This document shows, piece by piece, positions 8,744 to 21,391 of a DNA stretch of 35,000 bases; the stretch's first letter is position 1; the number at the start of each line of letters is the position of its first letter. Below the pieces are notes generated by a model, which saw nothing but the letters and a program-made list of their open reading frames with translations, was not told the DNA's origin and ran no database searches. The stretch comes from Nymphaea colorata (Eukaryota; Streptophyta; Magnoliopsida; Nymphaeales; Nymphaeaceae), in contig NC_045140.1 of the NCBI RefSeq assembly GCF_008831285.2, positions 30,775,851-30,810,850 on the forward strand, written 5' to 3'. The position numbers and the translations under genes were made by a program.

Positions 8744-11700
8744 TGTTAGGCCCACTCCTGCTAGAACTTGAATTTCCTAACCAAGAGCGACCTACCTTCC
8801 CAGGTCTCTTGAGTGCTACTCAAAAAACGAAAATCCTAAGACAAATAATTACAACACTTCTACCCAGCCGGATAGACCCCGGCGCAAAAACCCTTAGGAC
8901 GGGAGACTCAGGTGCGGAAAACCCTTAATCCCAATTCCTAACTACGGGCAGACCTAAGGCAACACTACAATAGGTGACACGGCTTTACAATCGTAAGCGA
9001 TACAAGAATTCACTCTTCTCACTCAAGAACAAACCATTCACCAAATTATACTACTAGCGAACAAACCACGCCCAGCAATAAGCAAATGGGTACGGTCGGC
9101 TCCTTGTGGTCGTGTCTCGGGCAGCTGGCCCTTGAGGTACCACGGCAGGGAGCTAGGCCGAAGCCTTGGGCTAAAACAATAACTAAAACAAACTAAATGG
9201 AATCCTAAAACAGAAAGCAAAACACCCTCCCCGGAATCTACAAGTGGGCTAAGGTGTTACCGGCCAAGAGCTAGCCTTGGCTGAGCCGGAACAACCGCGG
9301 GGTGAAGACCAACCCCCGGGCAATGCAGCAACGGGCCGGCGTGAAGCGCGCGGCCTGGACAGCCTCCTGCTGTCGGACGGATTGGCAGACGCCGGCTGGA
9401 GCAGCAGTCTGCTGCTGAGCGGAGACGGAAGCGCGGGGAAGCAGCGACAGCCGCCTACTGTCGGGAATGGCCGGTGGACGCGCGGCCGAGAATGGCGCGG
9501 ACCTGCTATCGGGCTGCCTGATGACGAGTGGCCGAGAGGACAGCGAGTTACGTGCGGCGTTGGCTGGCGGAAGGAGTCGGATAGCCGAGAGCAGAACTGC
9601 GGAGGCGGCGGCAGGAACAAAGGCGAGTGGTTGTCGCCTTGGCACCGGCGGAGCAGCGACTGGACGTCGCCGATGTACTGACGAGTGCCGCCTGCCGACT
9701 GAAGACGGGTCGGCGAGGGAAGGCCGACTAGGCAGCCACCTGCTGCCTGGAGCCGAGAGGAGAGGGCGACCGACTGTCGCCGCTAGGCTGGACAGAAGCC
9801 GCGGACAGGACGAGGGGGGCGAAAGCCGAGTTCGGCAGTGCCTACCTGCCTATTCTCCGAATGGCTCAGCCACGGACGCCGGTAGTAAATCCGACGACGG
9901 GACGCGGCCGAGGTGCTGGCCGGGACAGCTAGCGGTGCGCTAGCGTCGCCGACTGAACCTAGTCCCTAGCTACGGCTGGGCTGGGCTGGAACTGGCGGGG
10001 CTCTAAGGGTAGGCCAGTCAAGTTAAGAGGGCTCGGGCTGGGTAGGCCGAGGGTCAAAAGGGGCTTGGGTTAACAAGGGAGGTTATCCTAGCTAAGAGGG
10101 GGGTCAAACCGAGAGGGTGAACTAGAGAAAGTGAGGTTAAGGTGAGCTCGGACGAGGGGCTTAGGCAAGGGCTGACCTCGGTTAGGGATAGGTTAGCTTG
10201 GTCACTCGAGCTAGGCTCGAGTCAACTAGGGTGGTTCTAGCTGGGCTCGGGTTGACCGAGAATCTAAGGCTGGAAAGAGGTTAGGACTAAAGAGCTCAAG
10301 TCAAATAAGAAGAAGACGACTAGTTGACTGGATTCGGTCAAGGTCAAACTGGGTTAGGTTTGACTAAGACACCTAAGTCGGGTTAGGGGCTAAGTCAAAT
10401 TGACTTAGGACTAAGCTCGAGCTAAGAGGGTTTCCTAAGACTAAAAAGACTAAGTGACTCGAGTAGGTCTCTCGAGCAAGGAGATGGTGACACGTTGCGA
10501 AAATCAAGGGCCACGATTGAAGACGGTTAGGGAAGTGGGGCGACGTGGCTTGGAGGAGCTCGTGGCTAAGGGAGATGCAGACACGTGGATGATCAACAGC
10601 TAAGATAACTGTAGTTGGGGAATGAATGAGGACGTGATTGAGGGTACGTGCGGGTCTTAAGTGACTTGCGCTACAATTTGGGAAAAGGGGCTCGAAATGA
10701 GGAAGTGGCGCGCCAAAGGGGGACTCGCGTGGGTGAGGTGGCGAACTACGAGAGCTGGTGAAAAGGGACTGGCGAGCTGGAGGGGAGACCTATTCGTGGG
10801 CAAGGAGATGCTGCCACGTGGCCAGATGTGTGGCTGATATTGCTTGCGAGAGGAGGAGGAGACTTAGCCAAAATGCAAGATGGCGAGGTGGCTATAGTGG
10901 TCCTAAAGCTAAGGAACGTGGAAAATAACTAAGTTTCGGGTAAGGGCACGATGGGCCAGGTGGGACACGAGCTGGGGGTGATAACTGGATGCTGACACGT
11001 GTACAGGAGGACGGTGAGGATTGGACTTACCTGGTCCGAGTTGACTGCACGTAGACTCGCGCCAAGAGAGGAAGACCGGCCTGGTTTGAGTTCAATCTCA
11101 CCAAAGACCAGAACGCCCCTTCAAGCTTCACGCAGACTTCGGTTCGCACAAGGGCAGGGTGTCCTAAACGCCGGAGTCTGGAGATGGCACCGGAAGTTGC
11201 AGGTCACGCGGAAGACAGCAGAATTCCGGCAAGGACACGAACTCACTATCCAACCGAGCGATTTCACCCAAACTTGGCTATGTTGGAGCACTTGATTGGA
11301 CGATTACAATGAACTCGTACGATGATAGTCCACCGGTTAGATCTTGAGAGCAGGACGTTTTAGCCTGCTGGACCGAAGGAAAGAGGAGGACAGAAACCGA
11401 GTTTTACTTTGCTAAAACTCGACTACTTCCACCGCTCGCGTTCTTCGTTTTATGGCTGAATTAACCCAAAGTTTCAAGAACTTTCTTCAAGAAGATCGTA
11501 GGATAATATAAAGCAGAACTTGCTATTTAGCACAGACCTTCCTCACGAGTTTGCCGAGAAGAAAGCCTCGCTCTTAAGCAACTTCTGTCCTAGATTAATT
11601 TACGAAAATCAAGAAGAAAGCCGAGAACTAGAAGTAATTTCTTAGCCGTCGCTGCTGGATTCTCAACGAATTCAGCCTTCCCTGTTGCAAAGGCAGCCTC

Positions 11701-12696
11701 TCAACTTCACCGGGGTCGAGAAGAAGGTACCAACCTTGCTGGAATTGCAGTTCAAAGGGGAATCAGCCGTGGACGAGGGAGGGATTGCCGCCGGTAGGGA
11801 GGAATCCGCCGCAAGCCGTCGTGCTTTGAGTTCACCACCGGAATATCTCCGATGCCCGAAGCTTTGCTGGAATTAGAAGCGTCACAGGCCAAGGGGACGC
11901 GAGGGGATGAGAGGCACCGCAGATTTCACCATGTGAAACTCGATGGCTGACGAAGAAGATGAAGAACTCGCCTCTAGACCGAGGGAGAGAGAGACAGCCT
12001 CACGAGGAGGAGAGAGAATACAACTTAGCAAAATGCTTTCCTTAGTCCAAAATTCGATACAAACTCTAAGATCCAAACAATATATACATGTCCTAATTGA
12101 ACGAGTCTACAATCCAGATCTCGTTCTCTACCCACAATCCAAATCCACATTGCCAAGCACAACCCGCTTGGCTAGGTCCTTATTTCAAAACCCAACGAAA
12201 GCAAACCTATTTGCTTAACAAAAAACACTTAAACTAGACTCGGGCCTAATGCCCAACTCGTAAACAAAAGGGTTAAACCCCTGAGCCTTGTGAGCCCAGG
12301 GTGGGGACCTCGTGAGGGGACCCGCCCTCACTTCGGTTGGTTAGATCAAGAGCTCGGTCTGGTTTGACCGAGCCATTTGCCTAAGACCTTGGTCTTTGGC
12401 TAGCCTCAAGGGACATAAGACCGGACTCACTTGGTTAAGACTCTACTAGCTTAGTGAGACCTACTCTAGAATCACAATCACCCTGAGACGTACCCAGTTC
12501 AAGCACCGTCTTGGCTTCAGCTGCTCCTCCCGCTCCTCCCACTGCAACTGACGCTGGTGCAGAATCCTTCTCCTTGGGACTTACCTGCGCGAGCTGAAGA
12601 GAACGCGCCCAAATCTCTGACGCCTTCCTCTTACGCCGACTGGGTTCGGCCTGCTCTGCCTCTATCTGCACGGGACCTGGAAATTGGTCCGTAACA
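8744..12696 (-). repeat. LTR2, full length, shared by A1 (5' LTR) and A2 (3' LTR)
   Basis: It starts TGTTAGGCCC and ends GTAACA, giving TGTTA/TAACA terminal repeats over 3953 bases. It is nearly identical to LTR1 except for 22 one-base deletions, all from 9922 onward. Its TATA-like box is at 12079-12086 (minus). The last 262 bases carry the C-terminal codons of the A2 gag-pol. Blocks are as in LTR1: GC-rich about 9260-9950, TTGAC-rich about 10017-10396, donor-like site 11025-11030, hairpin 11398-11421. Confidence 0.92.
12079..12086 (-). promoter_or_regulatory. TATA-like box of LTR2
   Basis: TATATATT on the minus strand at the same LTR position as in LTR1. LTR2 is the 5' LTR of intact copy A1, so this would be the working promoter for the A1 gag-pol. 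Confidence 0.5.
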
Positions 12697-12710
12697 GATT
12701 CCCCCTCCCT
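12697..12710 (-). other. Polypurine tract of A2
   Basis: Same 14 bases as in A1, directly before LTR2 on the sense strand. Confidence 0.78.
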
Positions 12711-13236
12711 ACTTTGCGCTTGTCCTCGAGCGCTAGAAGAGGGGAAACGGTGAATGATCGTCCCGAATTCCTCCCAAGAAGTACCCCTGTCGGGTCCCTC
12801 CCATTCTACGAGCACCTCGTGCCTGGTTCTCCCTTGCCGCTGTACATACCTGTGTTTGAGAATACGGTAGGGAGTTGGCAAACTATCCGGGACTTGCTCG
12901 ATCAAAGTAGGTACATCACCCTGATGAGGCTTAAGCCTGGTGACGTGAAAGACTGGATGTACCAACGCTGTTCTTGGAAGGCCAAGTCTGTACGCAGCCT
13001 TCCCTATCTTCTGAATCACCGGATAGGGTCCATAATATCGAGGTAGCAACTTCGAATAGGGCTGACCCATCAAGGACTTTTGCTTAAGAGGCAACCTCTT
13101 AAGCCACACATAGTCTCCCACCTGAAACTCCCGGTCCTTCTTCCCTTATCGTACACTTGCTTCATACGATTTTGCGCCTTGACGATGTTTTCCTTGAGAG
13201 ATTCTAAGACCTCTTCTCTGGTGCGCAACTCACAAT

Positions 13237-14556
13237 CTACTGCATCATCTTCCGCAGTTCCTCCTTCATACCTTGGTATTGATGGGGTGGAAATCCATAT
13301 ACACCCTCGTAAGGGGTGATGCCAGTAGACGAGTGAAGACTCGTGTTGTACGACCATTCTGCCCAAGGCAGATACGTAACCCATGTTGATGGTCGTTCTC
13401 CTGCGAAGCAACGGAGATAAGTCTCCAAGGACCGGTTGACAATTTCACTTTGCCCATCTGTTTGTGGGTGGTGGGCAGTACTAAAGTTTAACGTCGTACC
13501 CATATTCTTCATGTACTCCTGCCAGAATGCACTCAGAAAGATGGAGTCTCTGTCACAGACGACGGACTGTGGCATTCCATGCAGTTTCCCGATATACTCT
13601 TGGTAGACGTTGGCCACAAGTGGCCCTTGATACAACCTCGGCAAGGGGGCGAAGTGACTATACTTCGTGAGCCGATCCACGACAACTAAGACTGCCTCTT
13701 TCCCTTCTGATCGAGGCATGGCGTCGATGAAGTCCATCGTGACATCAGTCCACGGCTTGGTTGGTATAGGCAGAGGGTTCAAATGACCAGGAGGCTTGAT
13801 GGCCTCGTACTTCTCCCTCTGGCAGACTATACACTTCTTGACGTAGTTTTGCACTTCTGCCTTTATTCCTCGCCACCAAAATTGGGCCTTTATTCGCGCA
13901 AGGGTCTTAGCGACCCCTTCATGACCCGCTGCGGGGGTGTCATGAAAATGCTGCAGGAGTTCCTGCCTTAGCCCAGAGTTAGGAGGGACTACAGCCTTGT
14001 CCTTCCTATACAGAAGATTTCCTTTGACTGAATACAAAGGAATGGATCCGGGGTTCTGTTGAACCGAAGTCTTGATTAGCCTTAATGACTGGTCATCATG
14101 TTGATCCTGGGCTAATCTCGTCCAAATGTCCGTCTCCACCACAGACAAAGTCATCAACTGTTCAGTGAGGCGGGAAAGAGAATCCGCCGCCTTGTTCTCA
14201 GGACCCTTCTTGTACTCGATTTCAAAGTCATACCCCAAGAGCTTCGCTAGCCATCTCTGTTGAGTGGGGGTGGACACACGTTGTTTCAACATGTACTTCA
14301 GGCTGTTTTGATCGGTCCTGACGATAAACTTGCGTCCAATCAAGTATGGACGCCACTTTTCCACCGCGATTACGATTACAAGCAACTCCTTCTCATATGT
14401 GGAGAGGGGCTTGGCCCGGCTAGTCAAGGCCTTGGACATATACGCGATGGGATGACCATCTTGTCCTAGTACTGCTCCGACGCCGACTTCACACGCATCT
14501 GTTTCAATAGTGAAAGTCTTTGAGAAATCGGGTAGAGTTAGTACTGGGGCGGTCAT
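13237..14556 (-). pseudogene. A2 fragment: RNase H and integrase (439 aa open)
   Basis: It covers the RNase H core (TDACEVG), the HHCC finger and the integrase DD35E residues, all intact. It is bounded by one-base deletions near 14579 and 13286. It differs from A1 at only a few residues, for example LLVIV for LLAIV and PAAGH for PTAGH. Confidence 0.85.
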
Positions 14557-15580
14557 TAGAGCTGCTTTCAGCTTGTCAAAGCAACTCTCGACTTCTCAGT
14601 CCAAGAGAAGGCTCCTTTCTTCAGCATCTGGGTGAGGGGCTGGGCAATAATGCCATATCCCTGGATGAATCTCTGTAGTACCCAGTTAATCCGAGGAATC
14701 CTCTTAGACCTTTGAGGTCCTTGGGCAGAGGCCATTTCTCCATGGCGTGCAACTTTTCGGGGTCTGCCCGAACCCCTTCTCGGGACACGATGTGTCCGAG
14801 ATATCCAATGGAAGATTGTCCAAAACTGCATTTGGACATCTTCGCAAAGAGCTGGTGCTCCTGAAGAATACCTAGAGTTATTTCCAGGTGCCTCTTGTGT
14901 TGCTCCTCGTCCTTACTATAGATGAGTATGTCATCGAAAAATACGAGGATGAAGTCTCTGAGATGGGCTCTAAACACATCATTCATACACCGCTGGAATG
15001 TAGCCGGTGCATTTGTCAGTCCAAAGGCATTACGAGAAATTCATAATGCCCGTCATGCGTTCTGAACGCTGTCTTCAAGACGTCTTATCGAACATTCTGA
15101 TCTGATGATAGCCGGCTCTGAGATCAATCTTGGAAAATACTGTGGCGCCGGCCAATTCGTCTAACAACTCATCAATAACTGGTATGGGGTGCCGATCCTT
15201 AACGGTCACCTCATTCAGCGCCCTGTAATCAATACAGAATCGCCAAGTGTTGTCCTTCTTCTTCACTAAGAGAACTGGTGAAGAAAAAGGGCTGCAACTA
15301 GGCCTAATGATTCCGCTTTCCAACATTTCTTTCACAAGGCGCTCGATCTCCGCCTTCTGGCTGTGCCCATACCTATATGGCCTGACGTTGACAGGCTCCG
15401 CACCTGTGCGAGGACGATGCGATGATCATATGCCCGTTTAGGCGGTAAGCCTTTGGGCTCATCAAAAATGGCTGGAAATTGGTCTAGGACCAATTGAATG
15501 CTTGGTGGAATTGGTTCTTCCACCTTATCTTCAGATACTGGTACATCCGTAGCCATGTGAGTACCCAACAAGCGGGTTGT

Positions 15581-17596
15581 TCATGTGGATGGACCGCAAT
15601 GCTGCCTTGGGACGCGTGGAGCTGGCGAGTCCCTGAAGAGTGATCGATTCCCCTTCTCCGTCTGGATGAACGTAATGGCAAAGTTCTTCACATCCCAACG
15701 AATATCCTTCCAAGTTAGGAACCAAGGCATTCCTAAAATCAAGTCGACTCCGTCTAATGGAATGACTAGGCAATCCACTTTGAAGTTCTTCTTCTTGATG
15801 TTGACATCAATGCCCTTTCCTTCATGAATGCACTTGAGTCGATGACCCCCTCCCACGATTATAGTCTGTGGGCTGCTCTCATTGAGAGTGACCTTGCACT
15901 TCTCAGCGGCTTCTTCGGTTAAGAAGTTGTTTGTTGCACCGCTATCGAGCAGAATCAAAACTTTCTGGCCATTGATGCGGCCAAAAACTCTCATGGCGTT
16001 AGCCTTATGGGGATCCTGGATAGAATGTAAGGATTCAACCTCTTCAGATTTGTCTTCTCTGTTCGAGGTTTCTCCCTTCTGTGGTTCCTCAGATTCAATT
16101 TTCTTTCCTTTTCTCTTCACTTGGACTTCCTCATCAGACGAGGAACTGGAACTAGAGCTAGAGGAGGAATCGCTTTCTGAACTGGAGCTTGTCTCCGGTT
16201 CATCAACCACCACGATGTTGAATAGTGCCTTGCACTGGTGGTTCTTCTCCCACTTACCCTCACATCTAAAGCATAGGCCCTTCTTTCTATACTCCTCTAT
16301 TTGTTTTGGGGTCAGGTAACGTGTTGGGAGGTCACGGCCCGGTCTTGGGTTGGGCCTATAATCGTTCCCACCGTTGTAGGGAACCAATTCCTTCCCTTGG
16401 GGACGGAATTCTCTACTTTGATTCCGAGAAGTAGAGGAGAATGAGGGTTTCTTCCTCAACTTGTCCGACCTACGAGCCTTTCTTTCTCGTTTCTCTCTTT
16501 TTTCTTCTTTTCTCTCTTCAATTCTCTCCTCATATAACCTGGCCATTGCGAAACATTCTTCTAAACTACCGAAGCGATGGATTTTCATCTCTCTTTTGAT
16601 ATCGCTTCGTAGTCCACCCTTGAACGACCCTATGGGGGCCTTCTCTGGCCATTGCACCATGCTGGCCAACCTCTCGAATTGCCTTTGGTAGACAGGCACG
16701 GTGGTGGTCTGGGTTAAGTTTTTGAGATCCTCGTCATAATCTATGAACGTGGAGTCTCCAAACTGCAACTGCAGACTCGCTTTGTATTTTTCCCACGTTG
16801 GGTCGGCCGTCTTATGTTCAAACCAGAGGTAGTGGGTTGTTGCTTCGCCGGTCATGTTGGCCGTGGCGATTTCAATCCATTCTTCTTGTGGTACATGGTG
16901 ACACAAGAAGAAACGTTCGGCCATGAATAGCCATTCTCGAAGATGTTCCCCATTGAACTTAGGGAAATCATATTTGACGGAAGGTGTCCGTCTCTCTTCA
17001 AAACGTGTAGGCTCTCTTCGAGTTCTCCTAGGACGAAGTGGTGTTTCGTCCTCTCCTTCGGAAAGCTCAAAAATTGGGTTCCGAATGGGTTGACTAGTTC
17101 GTTGACCTTGAGGAGGTCTGTAGTATTCACTTGTAGGCTCGTTTAGATACCTGTCTGGAGGTGGTCCCATGACTCTACCTCCTTCCATGCTCGTCCCAAC
17201 ATGTGAAATGTTGTTGGGATTAACCTCAGTGTCGGTTTGGTAGCCAGGTATAACTAGCAAACCTTTTCCTTTCTGTTGATTCGGACCCTGAGTGGTCCTC
17301 TGCTCTACAACGACTTGGGCCTGGTTGTTGGCCAACTGTCTGAACATGGCACGGATTTCATCCATTTCCTTTTGGTGTTCCGCGTTCTGACGATCCATGT
17401 CCTTCTTCCTAAAGTTCTCAACTTTGGCCATTTCGCTACGCATTTGTAGCAATTCCTTCTCTATGCTTAGGATTCTACCTAAGGCATAGTCCGGAACTTG
17501 CCCCCTTTGAGTTGGAGGGGCATCTCCTGCTTGCTCCTGAGGAATGTCCTCAAGAACAGGCTCATCGGAGCTCACGTTCTTCTTGGATTTACCCAT
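15581..17596 (-). pseudogene. A2 fragment: Gag, zinc knuckle and protease (671 aa open)
   Basis: The longest undamaged part of A2. It carries the MGKSKK start, coiled coil, Gag core, zinc knuckle, Ser-rich tract, D-S-G protease motif and ILGMPWF, then leaves frame at the deletion near 15665. It has more substitutions against A1 than the left part of A2, for example in the Gag linker (K to R, R to G) and near the EPTSE segment (F to Y). Confidence 0.85.
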
Positions 17597-17819
17597 AGAA
17601 TTCGTGAGTTAGGCACCCAGTGAAAACACGCACAAACCAAGGAATTTGGCTATTTGGAGCCAACGACAAAGAAAAATTCCTAAACTAATGCACAGGGAAA
17701 TCACACTGCCGAAACTAATCTTCAAACACTCTCCGCTTGGACTGATCTGCTGAAGCCGAATCTTCTTGGAACGAGTGCTTGAACTTCTATAATAGCCTCA
17801 AGACGGCTCTGATACCAAT
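17597..17819 (-). other. 5' leader of A2 with PBS
   Basis: Leader between LTR3 and the A2 gag start. The PBS TGGTATCAGAGC is at 17806-17817, two bases from the LTR. Many substitutions and small length changes against the A1 leader mark this as a different lineage of subfamily A. Confidence 0.75.
17806..17817 (-). other. Primer-binding site (initiator tRNA-Met) of A2
   Basis: Perfect TGGTATCAGAGC on the minus strand, followed (sense) by nothing unusual and preceded by the dinucleotide AT and the LTR end TAACA. Confidence 0.93.
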
Positions 17820-20800
17820 TGTTAGGCCCACTCCTGCTAGAACTTGAATTTCCTAACCAAGAGCGACCTACCTTCCCAGGTCTCTTGAGTGCTACTCAAA
17901 AACCGAAAATCCTAAGACAAATAATTACAACACTTCTACCCGGCCGGACAGACCCCGGCGCAAAAACCCTTAGGACGGGAGACTCAGGTGCGGAAAACCC
18001 TTAATTCCCAATTCCTAACTACGGGCAGACCTAAGGCAACACTACAATAGGTGACACGGCTTTACAATCGTAAGCGATACAAGAATTCACTCTTCTCACT
18101 CAAGAACAAACCATTCACCAAATTATACTACTAGCGAACAAACCACGCCCAGCAATAAGCAAATGGGTACGGTCGGCTCCTTGTGGTCGTGTCTCGGGCA
18201 GCTGGCCCTTGAGGTACCACGGCAGGGAGCTAGGCCGAAGCCTTGGGCTAAAACAATAACTAAAACAAACTAAATGGAATCCTAAAACAGAAAGCAAAAC
18301 ACCCTCCCCAGAATCTACAAGTGGGCTAAGGTGTTACCGGCCAAGAGCTAGCCTTGGCTGAGCCGGAACAACCGCGGGGTGAAGACCAACCCCCGGGCAA
18401 TGCAGCAACGGGCCGGCGTGGAGCGCGCGGCCTGGACAGCCTCCTGCTATCGGACGGATTGGCAGACGCCGGCTGGAGCAGCAGTCTGCTGCTGAGCGGA
18501 GACGGAAGCGCGGGGAAGCAGCGACAGCCGCCTACTGTCGGGAATGGCCGGTGGACGCGCGGCCGAGAATGGCGCGGACCTGCTATCAGGCTGCCTGTTG
18601 ACGAGTGGCCGAGAGGACAGCGAGTTACGTGCGGCGTTGGCTGGCGGAAGGAGTCGGTTAGCCGAGAGCAGAACTGCGGAGGCGGCGGCAGGAACAAAGG
18701 CGAGTGGTAGTCGCCTTGGGCACCGGCGGAGCAGCGACTGGACGTCGCCGATGTGCTGACGAGTGCCGCCTGCTGACTGAAGACGGGTCGGCGAGGGAAG
18801 GCCGACTAGGCAGCCACCTGCTGCCTGGAGCCGAGAGGAGAGGGCGACCGACTGTCGCCGCTAGGCTGGACAGAAGCCGCGGACAGGACGAGGGGGGCGA
18901 AAGCCGAGTTCGGCAGTGCCTACCTGCCTATTCTCCGAATGGCTCAGCCACGGACGCCGGTAGTAAATCCGGCGACAGGACGCGGCCGAGGTGCTGGCCG
19001 AGGACTGCTAGCGGTGCGCTAGCGTCGCCGACTGAACCTAGTCCCTAGCTACGGCTGGGCTGGGCTGGAACTGGCGGGGCTCTAAGGGTAGGTCAGTCAA
19101 GTTAAGAGGGCTCGGGCTGGGTAGGCCGAGGGTCAAAAGGGGCTTGGGTTAACAAGGGAGGTTATCCTAGCTAAGAGGGGGGTCAAACCGAGAGGGTGAA
19201 CTGGAGAAAGTGAGGTTAAGGTGAGCTCGGACGAGGGGCTTAGGCAAGGGCTGACCTCGGTTAGGGATAGGTTAGCTGGGTCACTCGAGCTAGGCTCGAG
19301 TCAACTAGGTTGGTTCTAGCTGGGCTCGGGTTGACCGAGTATCTAAGGCTGGAAAGAGGTTAGGACTAAAGAGCTCAAGTCAAATAAGAAGAAGACGACT
19401 AGGTGACTGGATTCGGTCAAGGTCAAACTGGGTTAGGTTTGACTAAGACAACTAAGTCGGGTTAGGGGCTAAGTCAAATTGACTTAGGACTAAGCTCGAG
19501 CTAAGAGGGTTTCCTAAGACTAAAAAGACTAAGTGACTCGAGTAGGTCTCTCGAGCAAGGAGATGGTGACACGTTGCCAAAATCAAGGGCCACGATTGAA
19601 GACGGTTAGGGGAAGTGGGGCGACTTGGCTTGGAGGAACACGTGGCTAAGGGAGATGCAGACACGTGGATGGATCAACAGCTAAGATTAACTGCAGTTGG
19701 GGAATGAATGAGGACGTGATTGAGGGTACGTGTGGGTCTTAAGTGACTTGCGCTACAATTTGGGAAAAGGGGCTCGAAATGAGGAAGTGGCGCGCCAAAG
19801 GGGGACTCGCGTGGGGTGAGGTGGCGAACTACGAGAGCTTGGTGAAAAAGGGACTGGCGAGCTGGAGGGGAGACCTATTCGTGGGCAAGGAGATGCTGCC
19901 ACGTGGCCAGATGTGTGGCTGATATTGCTTGCGAGAGGAGGAGGAGACTTAGCCAAAATGGAAGATGGCGAGGTGGCGTCTAGTGGTCCTAAAGCTAAGG
20001 AACGTGGAAAATAACTAAGTTTCGGGTAAGGGGCACGATGGGCCAGGTGGGACAAGAGCTGAGGGTGATAACTGGATGGCTGACACGTGTACAGGAGGAC
20101 GGTGAGGATTGGACTTACCTGGTCCGAGTTGACTGCACGTAGACTCGCGCCGAGAGAGGAAGACCGGCCTGGTTTGAGTTCAATCTCACCAAAGACCAGA
20201 ACACCCGTTCAAGCTTCACGCAGACTTCGGCTCGCACAAGGGCAGGGTTGTCCTAAGACGCCGGAAGACAGCAGAATTCCGGCAAGGACGCGAACTCACT
20301 ATCCAACCGAGCGATTTCACCCAAACTTGGCTATGTTGGAGCACTTGATTGGACGATTACACTGAACTCGTACGATTGATAGTCCCCCGGTTAGATCTTG
20401 AAGAGCAGGACGTTTTAGCCTGCTGGACCGAAGGACAAGAGGGAGGACAGAAACCGAGTTTTACTTTGCTAAAACTCGACTACTTCCACCGCTCGCGTTC
20501 TTCGTTTTATGGCTGAATTAACCCAAAGTTTCAAGAACTTTCTTCAAGAAGATCGTAGGATAATATAAAGCAGAACTTGCTATTTAGCACAGACCTTCCT
20601 CACGAGTTTGCCGAGAAGAAAGCCTCGCTCTTAAGCAACTTCTGTCCTAGATTAATTTTACGAAAATCAAGAAGAAAGCCGAGAACTAGAAGTAATTTCT
20701 TAGCCGTCGCTGCTGGATTCTCAAACGAATTCAGCCTTCCCTGTTGCAAGGGCAGCCTCTCAACTTCACCGGGGTCGAGAAGAAGGTACCAACCTTGCTG

Positions 20801-21140
20801 GAATTGCAGTTCGAAAGGGGAATCAGCCGTGGATGAGGGAGGGATTGCCGCCGGTAGGGAGGAATCCGCCGCATGCCGTCGTGCTTTGAGTTCACCACCG
20901 GAATATCTCCGATGCCCGAAGCTTTGCTGGAATTAGGAAGCGTCACAGGCCAAGGGGACGCGAGGGGATGAGAGGCACCGCAGATTTCACCATGTGAAAC
21001 TCGATGGCTGACGAAGAAGATGAAGAACTCGCCTCTAGACCGAGGGAGAGAGAGATAGCCTCATGAGGAGGAGAGAGAATACAACTTAGCAAAATGCTTT
21101 CCTTAGTCCAAAATTCCATTCAAACTCTAAGATCCAAAAC

Positions 21141-21148
21141 AATATATA
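21141..21148 (-). promoter_or_regulatory. TATA-like box of LTR3
   Basis: TATATATT in sense orientation at the conserved LTR position; LTR3 would drive A2. Confidence 0.48.
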
Positions 21149-21391
21149 CATGTCCTAATTGAACGAGTCTACAATCCAGATCTCGTTCTCTACCCACAAT
21201 CCAAATCCACATTGCCAAGCACAACCCGCTTGGCTAGGTCCTTATTTCAAAACCCAATGGAAGTAAACCTATTTACTTAACAAAAAACATTTAAACTAGA
21301 CTCGGGCCTAATGCCCAACTCGTAAACAAAAAGGTTAAACCCCTGAGCCTTGTGAGCCCAGGGTGGGGACCTCGTGAGGGGACCCACTTGG

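Larger units (their letters stand above)
1..12696 (-). mobile_element. Ty3/gypsy chromovirus, subfamily A, copy A1 (left end cut by window)
   Basis: This is an LTR retrotransposon read on the minus strand: 5' LTR at 8744-12696 (LTR2), PBS at 8730-8741, an intact gag-pol frame, polypurine tract at 3612-3625 and 3' LTR at 1-3611 (LTR1, about 364 bases missing to the left by comparison with LTR2). Apart from one-base deletions, LTR1 and LTR2 differ by very few substitutions, which points to recent origin. LTR2 is shared with the next copy, A2, so this is one unit of a tandem array. The frame has all catalytic residues, so the copy looks autonomous on paper. I judge it Reina-like from pol motifs, with no tree behind that. 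Confidence 0.93.
12435..17596 (-). pseudogene. gag-pol: Gag-Pol of copy A2, disrupted by ten one-base deletions as written
   Basis: Aligned to the A1 frame, this copy keeps start, stop and all domains but lacks one base at ten places: near 13140, 13286, 14579, 14673, 15025, 15085, 15405, 15556, 15587 and 15665. Open pieces are Gag to protease (15581-17596, 671 aa), reverse transcriptase pieces (15075-15335 and 14621-14986), RNase H plus integrase (13237-14556, 439 aa) and the tail with chromodomain (12435-13121, 228 aa). Substitutions are few and I saw no nonsense substitution. All changes are single-base losses confined to the left part, and none falls in 15666-17596. The breaks may be consensus errors rather than decay (see findings), so the real gene could be intact. 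Confidence 0.85.
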
